A stretch of 29,124 nt of DNA from SG8-41 sp029864385 (GTDB lineage: Bacteria; Pseudomonadota; Gammaproteobacteria; Burkholderiales; SG8-41), in assembly GCA_029864385.1 (NCBI GenBank), contig JAOTTL010000023.1:1-29124 (forward strand), given 5' to 3'. Positions 21,292-29,097 of the stretch are shown one piece after another. Both the position numbers and the translations under genes were made by a program. The notes beneath the pieces were generated by a model. The model did no database searches, had not been told where the DNA came from, and saw nothing but the letters and a program-made list of their open reading frames with translations. Each line of letters starts with the position of its first letter. Positions within the stretch are counted from its first letter, which is position 1.

Positions 21292-21315
21292 CTGCCGGCT
21301 GACGAGGAGAAAACC

Positions 21316-21948
21316 ATGAAGAATGCACTTATATCGGCTGGCGTGGTCGTCGCCGTCATCGCGGGCTGCGCGACGACGCAAGGCAGCGATCCAGAGCGTC
21401 AGAGGGAGGCTGTCGAGACGATGAAGCAGAGCTTTCATGCGCGCGGCATCGCCAAGATGAACCGCTTGAACCAGGACGAATTGCAGCGCGTCTGTACTGA
21501 CACAAGGGACCAGCCGCCCGCCAATGTCCAAAAGCGCCTCGAGGCGGCTGAGATGGCAGAGATCAAGCTGCCCGCGGACGGCAAGTTCCTTGGCGGCTGG
21601 AAGCGCGGCGAGAAGATCGCCTCAATAGGTCGCGGCATGACCTGGCGCGACAAGCCTGGCCGCACGTCGCGTGGTGAACCCAACGGCGGCGGTTGCTACA
21701 ACTGCCACGAGCTTTCACCCAAGGTAACCTCATTCGGCAGCGTCGGCCCGAGCCTGCGACAGTTCGGCAAGAAACGTGGCTACGGCGTCGACATCCAGAA
21801 ATACGCCTACATGAAGATTTACAATGCGAAGGCCTTCTCAATTTGCTCGACCATGCCGCGTTTCGGTCCATCTGGGACGCTGACCGAGCAGCAGATGAAG
21901 GACCTGACCGCGTATCTCATGGACCCCAAGTCACCGGTCAACAAATAG
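21316..21948 (+). CDS. soxX: Sox cytochrome c subunit SoxX, lipoprotein form
   Basis: Electron-accepting cytochrome subunit of SoxAX. 210 residues. It starts with a lipoprotein signal MKNALISAGVVVAVIAGC (lipobox IAGC, Cys18), so the protein should be membrane-anchored rather than free. A 90-residue N-terminal extension follows; the cytochrome domain has the heme site CYNCH at 127-131 and axial Met180 in CSTMPRFG. SoxX without extension is nearer 110-150 residues, and the extended form is known in betaproteobacteria to my memory. GAGGAGAAAACC gives a good ribosome binding site. The last gene before a terminator, so soxYZAX probably forms one transcript. Confidence 0.95.
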   Translation: MKNALISAGVVVAVIAGCATTQGSDPERQREAVETMKQSFHARGIAKMNRLNQDELQRVCTDTRDQPPANVQKRLEAAEMAEIKLPADGKFLGGWKRGEKIASIGRGMTWRDKPGRTSRGEPNGGGCYNCHELSPKVTSFGSVGPSLRQFGKKRGYGVDIQKYAYMKIYNAKAFSICSTMPRFGPSGTLTEQQMKDLTAYLMDPKSPVNK

Positions 21949-21967
21949 ACCCAGGTGCGGCAAAATC

Positions 21968-21992
21968 GGGCTTGGGAAATCAAGCCCTTTTT
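21968..21992 (+). terminator. Intrinsic terminator after soxX
   Basis: Perfect 7-bp stem GGGCTTG (21968-21974) and CAAGCCC (21981-21987), 6-base loop GGAAAT, then five T residues. It starts 20 bp past the soxX stop. This separates soxYZAX from soxB, although partial readthrough into soxB is likely because no strong soxB promoter is obvious in the remaining 90 bp. Confidence 0.75.
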
Positions 21993-22081
21993 CCTTCGAA
22001 GACCGTGTAAGGGCAACCCCGAAAGCGTGATTTTGGCGTCCGGTACCGCCCGTCCCGCTCCGCTCCTACTCCCGGCCATTG

Positions 22082-23797
22082 ATGAATCGCAGAGAATTCC
22101 TTGAGGTGCTCGCAATCGCGGGGGCGAGTGGCCTCGCGCTCGATTCTCGGCAAGCCCTTGCCCAGCGCAATGCCCATGCCCTCTACGAGCTGCCGACCTT
22201 CGGCAACGTGTCGCTCTTACACTTCACCGACTGCCACGCGCAGCTCCTGCCATCCTACTACCGCGAGCCGAACATCAACATCGGCGTCGGCAAGCGCGCG
22301 GGTGCGCCGCCGCATCTCGTCGGCGAGCACCTACTCAAGCGCTTCCGGATCAAGGCCGACACGGCCGAGGCGCATGCGTTCACCCACCTCGACTACGTTG
22401 CGGCAGCAAAGACCTACGGGAAGGTGGGCGGGTTCGCGCACCTCGCCACCCTGGTGGAGCGCCTGCGCGCAGAGCGGCCAAACTCACTGCTGCTGGACAG
22501 TGGCGACACGTGGCAGGGCTCGGGCGTGTCGCTCTGGACCCAGGGGGCGGATATGATCGAAGCCAGCAAGCTCCTGGGCGTCGATGTCATGACGGGGCAC
22601 TGGGAATTCACCTACGGTGCCAAGCGGGTGAAGCAGGCGATTGAGAAGGAACTCACCGGAAAAATTGAGTTCCTTGCCCAGAACGTGAAGACGCTGGACT
22701 TTGGCGAGCCCGTCTTCAAGCCGTACACAATCCGTAGCCTCGGCGGCATTCCCGTAGCCGTTATCGGCCAGGCGTTTCCCTATACCCCCATCGCGAATCC
22801 CCGCCACTTCGTCGCCGATTGGACGTTCGGCATCCAGGAGGAAGAACTCCAGAAACTCGTGAACGAGGTGCGCGCCAAGGGCGCGCTCGTTGTCGCGCTC
22901 CTGTCGCACAACGGGTCGGACATCGATCTCAAGCTCGCGGGCCGCGTCACCGGCATCGATGTTATCTTCGGCGGGCACACCCATGACGCCATTCCCCAGC
23001 CCTCCCTGGTCGAGAACCGGGGGGGACGAACGCTGGTGACGAACTCGGGCTCGAACGGCAAGTTCCTCGCCGTACTCGACCTCGATGTCAAACGCGGCCG
23101 GATCGCCGGCTACCGTTATCGGCTCCTGCCCGTCTTCTCGAAGCTTCTTGCGCCCGATGCCGAGATGGCGGAGCTCATCACCGGAACACGCGCGCCCTAC
23201 CAGGCGAAGCTCAGCGAGAAGCTCGCGGTGAGCGAGGGGCTGCTCTATCGCCGCGGAAACTTCAACGGCACGTTCGACCAGCTGATTTGCGATGCGATGA
23301 TGGAGGTGAAAAGCGCCGAGATCGCCTTCTCGCCCGGCTTCCGCTGGGGCACCTCCCTCCTTCCGGGGCAGACGATCACTATGGAACATCTGCTCGACCA
23401 GACGGCGACGACCTATTCCTATTCCACGCTCTCCGAGCTCACCGGGAACCAGATCAAGGTCATCCTCGAGGATATCTGCGATAACCTGTTTAATCCCGAT
23501 CCATACAAGCAACAGGGCGGCGACATGGTCCGTATTGGGGGTCTCACTTACACGTGTGCGCCAACCGCGAAGATGGGCAACCGGGTCCAGGACATGCGCC
23601 TCGGCGGCAAACCGATCGACCCGGGAAAGAAGTACAAGGTCGCCGGCTGGGCGCCCGTTGCCGAGGGCGCGAGCGGCGAGCCGATCTGGGAAGTCGTGTC
23701 GCGCTATCTGCGCGCAAAGAAGATCGTGCGCCCGGTTAAACTCAATCAGCCCAAGATCGTCGGCGTCGAGCGCAACCCGGGCCTCGCCTTGCCTTAG
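22082..23797 (+). CDS. soxB: Thiosulfohydrolase SoxB
   Basis: Di-manganese enzyme releasing sulfate from the SoxY-bound thiosulfonate. The 571-residue precursor has a Tat signal (MNRREFLEVLAIAGASGLAL). The metallophosphoesterase (5'-nucleotidase-like) domain has LLHFTDCHAQLLP (D50 and H52), LLLDSGDTWQGSG, MTGHWEFTYGA, LLSHNGSDIDLKLA and IFGGHTHD, all metal or active-site segments. The C-terminal 5'-nucleotidase-type domain begins around residue 385 and includes RRGNFNGTFDQLICDAM. Length is standard. The start codon ATG 22082 has no visible ribosome binding site; the frame is also open one codon upstream at a TTG. It lies downstream of a terminator. No soxCD genes follow, so sulfane sulfur may be stored or handled by another route. 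Confidence 0.96.
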   Translation: MNRREFLEVLAIAGASGLALDSRQALAQRNAHALYELPTFGNVSLLHFTDCHAQLLPSYYREPNINIGVGKRAGAPPHLVGEHLLKRFRIKADTAEAHAFTHLDYVAAAKTYGKVGGFAHLATLVERLRAERPNSLLLDSGDTWQGSGVSLWTQGADMIEASKLLGVDVMTGHWEFTYGAKRVKQAIEKELTGKIEFLAQNVKTLDFGEPVFKPYTIRSLGGIPVAVIGQAFPYTPIANPRHFVADWTFGIQEEELQKLVNEVRAKGALVVALLSHNGSDIDLKLAGRVTGIDVIFGGHTHDAIPQPSLVENRGGRTLVTNSGSNGKFLAVLDLDVKRGRIAGYRYRLLPVFSKLLAPDAEMAELITGTRAPYQAKLSEKLAVSEGLLYRRGNFNGTFDQLICDAMMEVKSAEIAFSPGFRWGTSLLPGQTITMEHLLDQTATTYSYSTLSELTGNQIKVILEDICDNLFNPDPYKQQGGDMVRIGGLTYTCAPTAKMGNRVQDMRLGGKPIDPGKKYKVAGWAPVAEGASGEPIWEVVSRYLRAKKIVRPVKLNQPKIVGVERNPGLALP

Positions 23798-23830
23798 CGG
23801 TCATCGCCGCGGGTCCGATGTCCGCGCAGA

Positions 23831-24250
23831 TCAATGACGGCACGAATGCGGGACATACTTGTGTTGCGCGGTGCTTCCAGTGCTGCAGGACCAGATCACT
23901 TTGCCTCCGCTGATCACGGGGGACATGATGATCGTCACGGCGGTGCCGACTGACGTCGCGGTGGCCGCGCCCGCGATCGTAATCGTCCCCGTGTCTGCCA
24001 CGGAGCCGCCTGAGATCTTGCCTGATATAGCGACCGTGAGGCCAACGCCAGCGGTCGCCAGCGTCCCGTCGTTGAACACCTTCTCCGATATGTTCGTCTT
24101 GAACGCGCTCGCCTGCAGCATGAGTTCTGCCACCCGGCTGCGTATGGTGTAGTCCTGGTAAGCGGGTAACGCCACGGCTGCCAGAATGCCGATGATCGCG
24201 ACGACGATCATCAACTCGATCAATGTAAAACCGGCGTGAAATCTTTTCAC
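23831..24250 (-). CDS. pilA: Type IV pilin, PilA-like (second copy)
   Basis: Major-type pilin subunit. 139 residues: short leader VKRFHAG read from GTG, then FTLIELMIVVAIIGILAAVA, with cleavage by prepilin peptidase between G7 and F8, methylation site Phe and E5 of the mature protein. The stalk helix continues through PAYQDYTIRSRVAEL. The globular head is Gly/Thr/Ala/Ser-rich (TATSVGTAVTIIMSP), and a disulfide loop C-x16-C closes the C-terminus (WSCSTGSTAQHKYVPHSCRH). It starts with GTG (24250) after GGGAGGAG. It has its own perfect sigma-54 promoter upstream. It is clearly related to the pilin at 24419-24841, the divergence being largest in the head region. Confidence 0.92.
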   Translation of the reverse strand: MKRFHAGFTLIELMIVVAIIGILAAVALPAYQDYTIRSRVAELMLQASAFKTNISEKVFNDGTLATAGVGLTVAISGKISGGSVADTGTITIAGAATATSVGTAVTIIMSPVISGGKVIWSCSTGSTAQHKYVPHSCRH

Positions 24251-24288
24251 GACTCCTCCCGCGAATTCCTGATTGTCAGAGTTATAAC

Positions 24289-24304
24289 AGCAAGACGCGT
24301 GCCA
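24289..24304 (-). promoter_or_regulatory. Perfect sigma-54 promoter for the second pilin
   Basis: Minus strand TGGCACGCGTCTTGCT matches the sigma-54 consensus TGGCAC-N5-TTGCW at every fixed position, with GG and GC ten bases apart. Transcription would start near 24278, 28 bp before the pilin GTG. PilA genes are classically sigma-54 and PilR controlled. Confidence 0.88.
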
Positions 24305-24346
24305 CTCTCCGCTGCAACCGATCGTCGGCGGCGCACGGCGATTCGG

Positions 24347-24379
24347 ACAAAAAGAAACCCCTCTTGCGAGGGGTTTCTT
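24347..24379 (-). terminator. Intrinsic terminator between the two pilin genes
   Basis: Perfect 12-bp stem AAGAAACCCCTC (24352-24363) and GAGGGGTTTCTT (24368-24379) with a TTGC loop. On the minus strand the stem ends in TTTCTTTTTG, a proper T-tail, so it terminates the upstream pilin (24841-24419). It lies between that gene and the promoter of the second pilin, making the two units independent. Confidence 0.85.
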
Positions 24380-24418
24380 CGGATCCGGACCGGAAGACCG
24401 GCTCGAGTTGCTATCGGC

Positions 24419-24841
24419 TTAGTGGCGGCATTCCGCGGGCATGAACTTGTGCTGCGCGACGGGCGCCGTGCAGGCCCAGATGACCTTGCCGTCCGTCGGG
24501 CTGAAGCTCGGCGTCAGCGTGACCGATACGACCGTGCCGACTGATGTCGCGGTGGCCGCGCCGGCGACAGTAACTACGCCGTTAGCGGTTACGGATCCGC
24601 CCGACACCTTACCCGAGGACACCACCGTCAAGCCGGTGCCCGAGGCCGCGAGTGTCGAGTTCGACTGCGCGGCTTCAGAAATCGAGGTCTTGAAACCGCT
24701 CGCCTGCAGGATCAGTTCCGACACCTTCGCGCGAATGGTGTAGTCCTGGTAAGCAGGCAACGCCACCGCGGCCAAGATGCCGATAATCGCCACAACGATC
24801 ATCAACTCGATAAGGGTAAAACCCCTTTGAATGCGCTTCAT
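24419..24841 (-). CDS. pilA: Type IV pilin, PilA-like (first copy)
   Basis: 140-residue pilin. Leader MKRIQRG, then FTLIELMIVVAIIGILAAVA, cleaved after G7; mature residue 5 is Glu. The stalk runs through PAYQDYTIRAKVSELILQA. The head is Ser/Thr/Gly/Ala-rich (VVSSGKVSGGSVTANGVVTV), and C-x14-C near the C-terminus (WACTAPVAQHKFMPAECRH) forms the D-loop disulfide. The start is ATG 24841 after GGAGAATC; the frame could extend to 24913 but that lies in the leader. It is driven by a sigma-54 promoter at 24902-24917. The Ser/Thr-rich head and nearby glycosyltransferase-like genes suggest possible glycosylation, an inference only. Confidence 0.93.
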   Translation of the reverse strand: MKRIQRGFTLIELMIVVAIIGILAAVALPAYQDYTIRAKVSELILQASGFKTSISEAAQSNSTLAASGTGLTVVSSGKVSGGSVTANGVVTVAGAATATSVGTVVSVTLTPSFSPTDGKVIWACTAPVAQHKFMPAECRH

Positions 24842-24901
24842 ATGATTCTCCTGTTTGTTTGTCCAAATAAATACAAACCTAATGTTTGCGCCAGGAAAAG
24901 A

Positions 24902-24917
24902 GGCAAGTTCCATACCA
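24902..24917 (-). promoter_or_regulatory. Sigma-54 promoter for the first pilin
   Basis: Minus strand TGGTATGGAACTTGCC: GG and GC are ten bases apart and TTGC is intact, with two departures from consensus at TAT against CAC. A start near 24891 gives a 50-bp leader with GGAG seven bases before the ATG. Weaker than the second pilin's promoter by sequence. Confidence 0.75.
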
Positions 24918-25465
24918 GCGAGCCAGTCGGAAACAAATTATCGCTTACTATCAGATAGATAAATGCCTATGGGCGTATTTTGTCGAATCTGGTTTGGAAA
25001 ACAGACGGGTGCAACAGTCGTGCCGCATTTGGCAGCCGATAGCGGGACCGAGCGTGAGAGGGGCTCCGGTCGGTTTCCGCCAAGGCAAACTGTGATTTTC
25101 CTCACGTAGGACGGGGCGCAACCGGCGCTCGCGCGACGCGCGCGCGCCGTCACCAGCTGACGATTTACGTCACCCTACGGAAGCCAATTTTCTGAAGCGC
25201 GTGAGGAACACGCTATTGGCATTGGACGCTGTTATAAGGATCGAATTGAAGGCAGCCCGATGGTGCCCGCGCATGCGACGCGCGCGATGTGCGCCCTCAT
25301 GCTGTCCGGTCGCAATCACCCGCAGACCGACGTTTGGCCGCACGGTTCGCGGCGAAGAGAGCGCCCGGCTCGCCGGCCACCGGCGGCGTCTACATCTTGC
25401 GCCCAGCCCTCGGCGACCGCGCTCTACCGCACCCGGTCAAGTGGCGGAAAAGATGACCGGGGCTC
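24918..25465. other. 548-bp region without a convincing gene
   Basis: Between the pilin promoter and the end of the first TPR gene. It is AT-richer at 24918-24990 (a likely upstream activator region for the sigma-54 promoter) and GC-rich after 25090. Open frames on the plus strand from 25201 and 25260 are Arg/Pro-rich, overlap the TPR gene and lack pilin or other family motifs, so I do not call them. CGTCACC occurs twice (25145-25151, 25168-25174 approximately) and a decayed-looking promoter-like string lies at 25217-25237. No tRNA, hairpin terminator or other feature is evident. Confidence 0.5.
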
Positions 25466-27187
25466 TCATGCCCCGGCATCCGGGCCGTTCACATTTTCGA
25501 CTGGCAGTCGATCCAGCTCTGATGCGATTCGCTCAATCACCGGCCCCCATTCTCCAGGTAACGTCTGCCGGAAAACACGGACGGCGGGATACCACGGCAA
25601 TCGCTCACCGGTCTGTAGATACCGCCATTCGGCGACGGCCGGCACCATGACCCAAACCGGCTTGCCGAACGCGCCACCCAGGTGGACAATTGTCGTGTCA
25701 ACCGAGACTACCAGGTCCAGCGCGGACACGAGCGCCGCCGTCTGATCGTAATCGTCGATCGCTTCCGGCCAGTGATGGATCTGAATGCCATGGTCGCGCC
25801 CGATTTGTTCGATCTCCTCACGGGAATCCATGTACTGTAAGCTGACAAATGATGTGTCGGCGCGCCGCAGGATAGGCAACCAGTGATCGAGCGCTACTGA
25901 GCGCACCGACCGACGCGTAGAACTGGCTCCTCCGCGCCAGGCTATTCCAACCTTACGCTTGCCCGGCAGATCGGCCAGTCGCCGGCGCCAGGCGGCAGTA
26001 CCCTGCGGATCCGCCCGGAGGTGGCCGCGATGCACCGGAAATGCATCGCGACCCTTTCTGAAGTAAAAAGGCAGACTTCCCATCGCGACGTAACAGTCGC
26101 TCCCGCGGAGCTTCTCGTCGGACTCCCAACCGGCGGTCTTGGCGCTGCTGGTCACGGTCGCGGCCGGAAAGGAGCGGCGAAAGAGCGCCTCCAGCTTCGG
26201 CGCACATTCGATCACGCAATGTTTGGCCATCGCCATAAGGTCCGGAATACATGATGAAAACATGAGCTGATCCCCAAGACCTTGTTCCGCATGCACCAGG
26301 ATTTTCCGGCCCGCAAGCGTTTCGCCTTTCCACTCGGGAAAAGGGAACGTGCGCGCCACGTACGGCCAGCCTGCCTGCTTGCGCGACTCATAGTCGACCC
26401 AGCCGCGCGAAAAATCCCCCATCTTCAACCGCGCGAGCCCACGATTGAGACGTGGGATAGGGTCCGTCGCATCTGCCTCGATGAGCCGATCACACAACGC
26501 GATCGATTCGGCAAGCTCGCCGCGCTGCTGCAGGTACATCGCCCAGTTGCACATTACGTCAGGATCATCCGGTGCCAGGCGCCACGCCTTTTCCAGGTGC
26601 GGGGCAGCCTCAGCAAACCGGTCCAGCCGGGCCGCCATCAGCAGCCCCAGATTGCTGTGGGCCTGCGCGTAGTCGGGATCGATGCCGACTGCCTTGCGAA
26701 AACAATCGACGGCCTCATCCAGCGACTCTCGCTCGACCAGCAACGCACCGAGAGCAACGTACGCCTTCGCGTGATGGGGATCGGCTCCGAGCGCGCGGCG
26801 ATAATGCTGCTCGGCATCAGCCGACCCGCCTGGCGAGGACGCGATCAGCCCCAGCTGGTAGTGCGCTTCGGCAAAGTCGGGCCTAAAGTGCGCTGCAAGC
26901 AAGAAGCTGTCCACGGCTTCTTCCAAACGCCGCTGTTGCTTCAGCACCAGGCCCTGCAGCAACAATGCCTCAGCGTCGTCGTGCCGTTCACGGAGCGCGT
27001 CGATGAGCACGCGCTCGGCCTCAGCCAGACGACCTGCGGCCCTGTGCTCTGCCGCCTCGCGAACAAGGCGCGCATAAGCTTCCCGCTCCACGGTATGATC
27101 GGTCGCGGACGAGGGTGCGCCGCGTATCGGTGCCGGCGCGGCCTCACGCTCCAACAGCCAGCTCGAGATCTTCTTCAGCAGGCGCAT
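25466..27187 (-). CDS. TPR-repeat protein with GT9/GT41-like glycosyltransferase domain
   Basis: 573-residue cytoplasmic-looking protein. Residues 1-30 are a hydrophilic lead. About residues 36-245 hold six or so TPR units, e.g. AEALLLQGLVLKQQRRLEEA, HYQLGLIASSPGGSADAEQH and HSNLGLLMAARLDRFAEAAP. A C-terminal domain from about 290 carries ILVHAEQGLGDQLMFSSCIP, IECAPKLEALFRRSFP, VGIAWRGG and VVSVDTTIVHLGGAFGKPVW, the motifs of TPR-linked heptosyltransferase-like transferases. The substrate is not known. It is a paralogue of the next gene on this strand (27346-29010), sharing all motifs. The gene has no strong ribosome site (GGCAGGCCC before ATG 27187). Proximity to two Ser/Thr-rich pilins suggests, but does not prove, protein glycosylation. 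Confidence 0.82.
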   Translation of the reverse strand: MRLLKKISSWLLEREAAPAPIRGAPSSATDHTVEREAYARLVREAAEHRAAGRLAEAERVLIDALRERHDDAEALLLQGLVLKQQRRLEEAVDSFLLAAHFRPDFAEAHYQLGLIASSPGGSADAEQHYRRALGADPHHAKAYVALGALLVERESLDEAVDCFRKAVGIDPDYAQAHSNLGLLMAARLDRFAEAAPHLEKAWRLAPDDPDVMCNWAMYLQQRGELAESIALCDRLIEADATDPIPRLNRGLARLKMGDFSRGWVDYESRKQAGWPYVARTFPFPEWKGETLAGRKILVHAEQGLGDQLMFSSCIPDLMAMAKHCVIECAPKLEALFRRSFPAATVTSSAKTAGWESDEKLRGSDCYVAMGSLPFYFRKGRDAFPVHRGHLRADPQGTAAWRRRLADLPGKRKVGIAWRGGASSTRRSVRSVALDHWLPILRRADTSFVSLQYMDSREEIEQIGRDHGIQIHHWPEAIDDYDQTAALVSALDLVVSVDTTIVHLGGAFGKPVWVMVPAVAEWRYLQTGERLPWYPAVRVFRQTLPGEWGPVIERIASELDRLPVENVNGPDAGA

Positions 27188-27345
27188 GGGCCTGCCGCGG
27201 CATGACGCTGCTTTGGAAGGGCGCGCCCGGCCCCACGATAGCGTCTCACGCGGAACAGCCTCTCCTCAAACCGCTACGGGACCGGCGCAACCTGTCAGGG
27301 GATTCAATGCAACTTGCATCAAGCCGACAAGGATGGGCTCATGGA

Positions 27346-29010
27346 TTACCCGAAAAAAACGTCGAGCTCAAGCGCTAGGCGCGCCAATACCCCTTCCCAG
27401 CCTTCACCCTGATTGCGGCGATACAGTTTCGCCGAAGGATACCACGGCATACTGTCGCCGCTGGCGCCATAACGCCACTCAGGGCTGCCGGACAGCAGCG
27501 TCCACACAGGACGACCAAGTGCGCCCGCCAGGTGCACGTTCGTATTGTCCACGCTGACCACCAAGTCGAGTGCGCTCATCAGCGCAGCAAGCTCGTCGAG
27601 GTCCGAGGTGACCCCTGGAAACGTCTGCAGTCCCGGCACCGGCGGTTGCCCATCGGCGGCTCCGTGCTGGAGACTTACCCAGGAGAACCCGGGCCGCAGC
27701 GCCTTTACCAGAAGCTCGGGCGGTACCGAGCGTATTCGACCGCGGGTCCCCGCCGTCCCGCCGCGCCAGGAGATCCCGATGACGGGGCCAGCACCTTCCC
27801 GGCGCAAGCGTGCGCGCCAATCCTCAATGCGCAGGGCGTCGGCCCGCAGATAGGGGTACACACCGGGAAACGCCGCGCGGTCGGGCCGGAACCGGCGCGG
27901 CAAGCTGCCGACGGGCACCTGATAGTCAACCGGGCCGCACTGCGTAAGCCAGTCCGCAGGATCATCTTTTCTTCCACCGTGAACAAATGCTTGCGGAAAA
28001 GCGCGGCGGAAAAGCGCCTGCAGCCGGTCGCTGCATTCGATTATGACCCGCCCCGCCACGGCGATGAGATCGAAGAGGCACGAGGCAAACATGATTTCGT
28101 CGCCAATGCCCTGCTCCGCGTAGACGAGTATCGTCTTGTCCGCCAGCGGCTCTCCCTGCCACCGCGGCAGCCCGAAATCGCGCGCCGCTCCCCGGTCAGC
28201 GTCAAAGCGCTTCTCGTACTCGTCCCAGCCGGCCCGGAAATCGCCGAGGAGCAGAAGTATCATCGCGCGGTCGAGCCTGGCCTTGGCGTCATCGGCTAAC
28301 GCCCCGCTATCAATCAGCTCCGTCCATCGCACCAACGCGTCGTTGAATTGACCGCGGTACTGGAGCAGCATCGCCCAATTGCATTTCACGTCCGGCGCGC
28401 CCGGCGCGAGCCGACAGGCCACCTCGATGTGTTTCGCACCCTCGTCGAACTCGTCCAGACGCGTGATGAGCAGGCAGCCCAGATTGCTGTGTGCTGGGGC
28501 AAACTCCGGATTGGCCGCGATAGCCCTGCGAAAACAGCTCACTGCCTCGTCCACGGCGCCCCGCTCCGAGAGCAAAGCACCGAGGGCGTTATGTGCCTTG
28601 GCGTGCGCCGGCGCCCTCTCGAGCGTCCGGCGGAAACAGCTTTCGGCCTCACGAATGCGCCCCTCTGCGGTCGCGATTACGCCAAGCTGATAATGCCCTT
28701 CCGCCAGATCGGGCCTGAAGTGCATGGCCAGCACGAAGCTATCGGCCGCCTCCTCGAACCGCAATTGTTCCCTGAAAACCGCGCCTTGGAGGAGCAGCGC
28801 CTCGACATGATCGTGGCGGCACTCTAGCGCACGCGCCACCGCGTGCTCGGCCTCCGCCAGCCGCCCTCCCGCGAGGCGCTCGGCCCCCTCGAGGCACCAT
28901 ATGTCCGCCTCTGATATGGCCGGCGCCGCGGACAGAGAACTACCCGGGCTGTCAGTTTGCACCCCCTCCGGGCCCGAGAACCAGCCCCTCAGCAATTCAC
29001 GCAATCCCAT
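27346..29010 (-). CDS. TPR-repeat protein with GT9/GT41-like glycosyltransferase domain, paralogue
   Basis: 554-residue paralogue of the preceding entry. TPR units cover about residues 38-245 (LEGAERLAGGRLAEAEHAVA, LLLQGAVFREQLRFEEAADS, HYQLGVIATAEGRIREAESC, HNALGALLSERGAVDEAVSC, HSNLGCLLITRLDEF). The transferase domain has ILVYAEQGIGDEIMFASCLF, IECSDRLQALFRRAFP, GISWRGGTAG and VVSVDNTNVHLAGALGRPVW near residue 490. It lies upstream of its paralogue with 158 bp between them and no visible terminator, so the pair may be one transcript. No ribosome binding site precedes ATG 29010. The two copies have diverged throughout, pointing to an old duplication and probably different substrates or partners. 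Confidence 0.82.
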   Translation of the reverse strand: MGLRELLRGWFSGPEGVQTDSPGSSLSAAPAISEADIWCLEGAERLAGGRLAEAEHAVARALECRHDHVEALLLQGAVFREQLRFEEAADSFVLAMHFRPDLAEGHYQLGVIATAEGRIREAESCFRRTLERAPAHAKAHNALGALLSERGAVDEAVSCFRRAIAANPEFAPAHSNLGCLLITRLDEFDEGAKHIEVACRLAPGAPDVKCNWAMLLQYRGQFNDALVRWTELIDSGALADDAKARLDRAMILLLLGDFRAGWDEYEKRFDADRGAARDFGLPRWQGEPLADKTILVYAEQGIGDEIMFASCLFDLIAVAGRVIIECSDRLQALFRRAFPQAFVHGGRKDDPADWLTQCGPVDYQVPVGSLPRRFRPDRAAFPGVYPYLRADALRIEDWRARLRREGAGPVIGISWRGGTAGTRGRIRSVPPELLVKALRPGFSWVSLQHGAADGQPPVPGLQTFPGVTSDLDELAALMSALDLVVSVDNTNVHLAGALGRPVWTLLSGSPEWRYGASGDSMPWYPSAKLYRRNQGEGWEGVLARLALELDVFFG

Positions 29011-29048
29011 TTATCTGTCGAGTTGACCGTCGGCGGCGCTTTGCCCCG

Positions 29049-29097
29049 GTGGCCACCTCAAACTCCCCCACCTGTGGCCAGGGCAAACTCCCCCACC
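29049..29097. mobile_element. Two direct 24-bp repeats, probable insertion-sequence terminus
   Basis: Two copies of a 24-bp unit, GTGGCCAnnnCAAACTCCCCC then ACC, start at 29049 and 29074 with a period of 25 bp; the only differences are the three n positions (CCT against GGG). Several tandem copies of such units near a terminus are typical of IS21-family elements, and the CAAACTCCCCCAC string is familiar to me from such ends. The rest of the element would lie beyond the right edge, so no transposase is visible. Repeats certain, family inferred. Confidence 0.5.

Noticed and set aside
22484..23512. Minus-strand open frame of 342 codons opposite soxB
   Set aside because: Antisense shadow of soxB; no family resemblance.
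23808..23826. CGCGG...CCGCG hairpin between soxB and the second pilin
   Set aside because: Only five base pairs with a nine-base loop and no T-run; too weak to call a terminator.
25201..25745. Two overlapping plus-strand open frames (from 25201 and 25260)
   Set aside because: Arg/Pro/Ser-rich, overlap the end of the TPR gene on the other strand, no ribosome site and no known motif.
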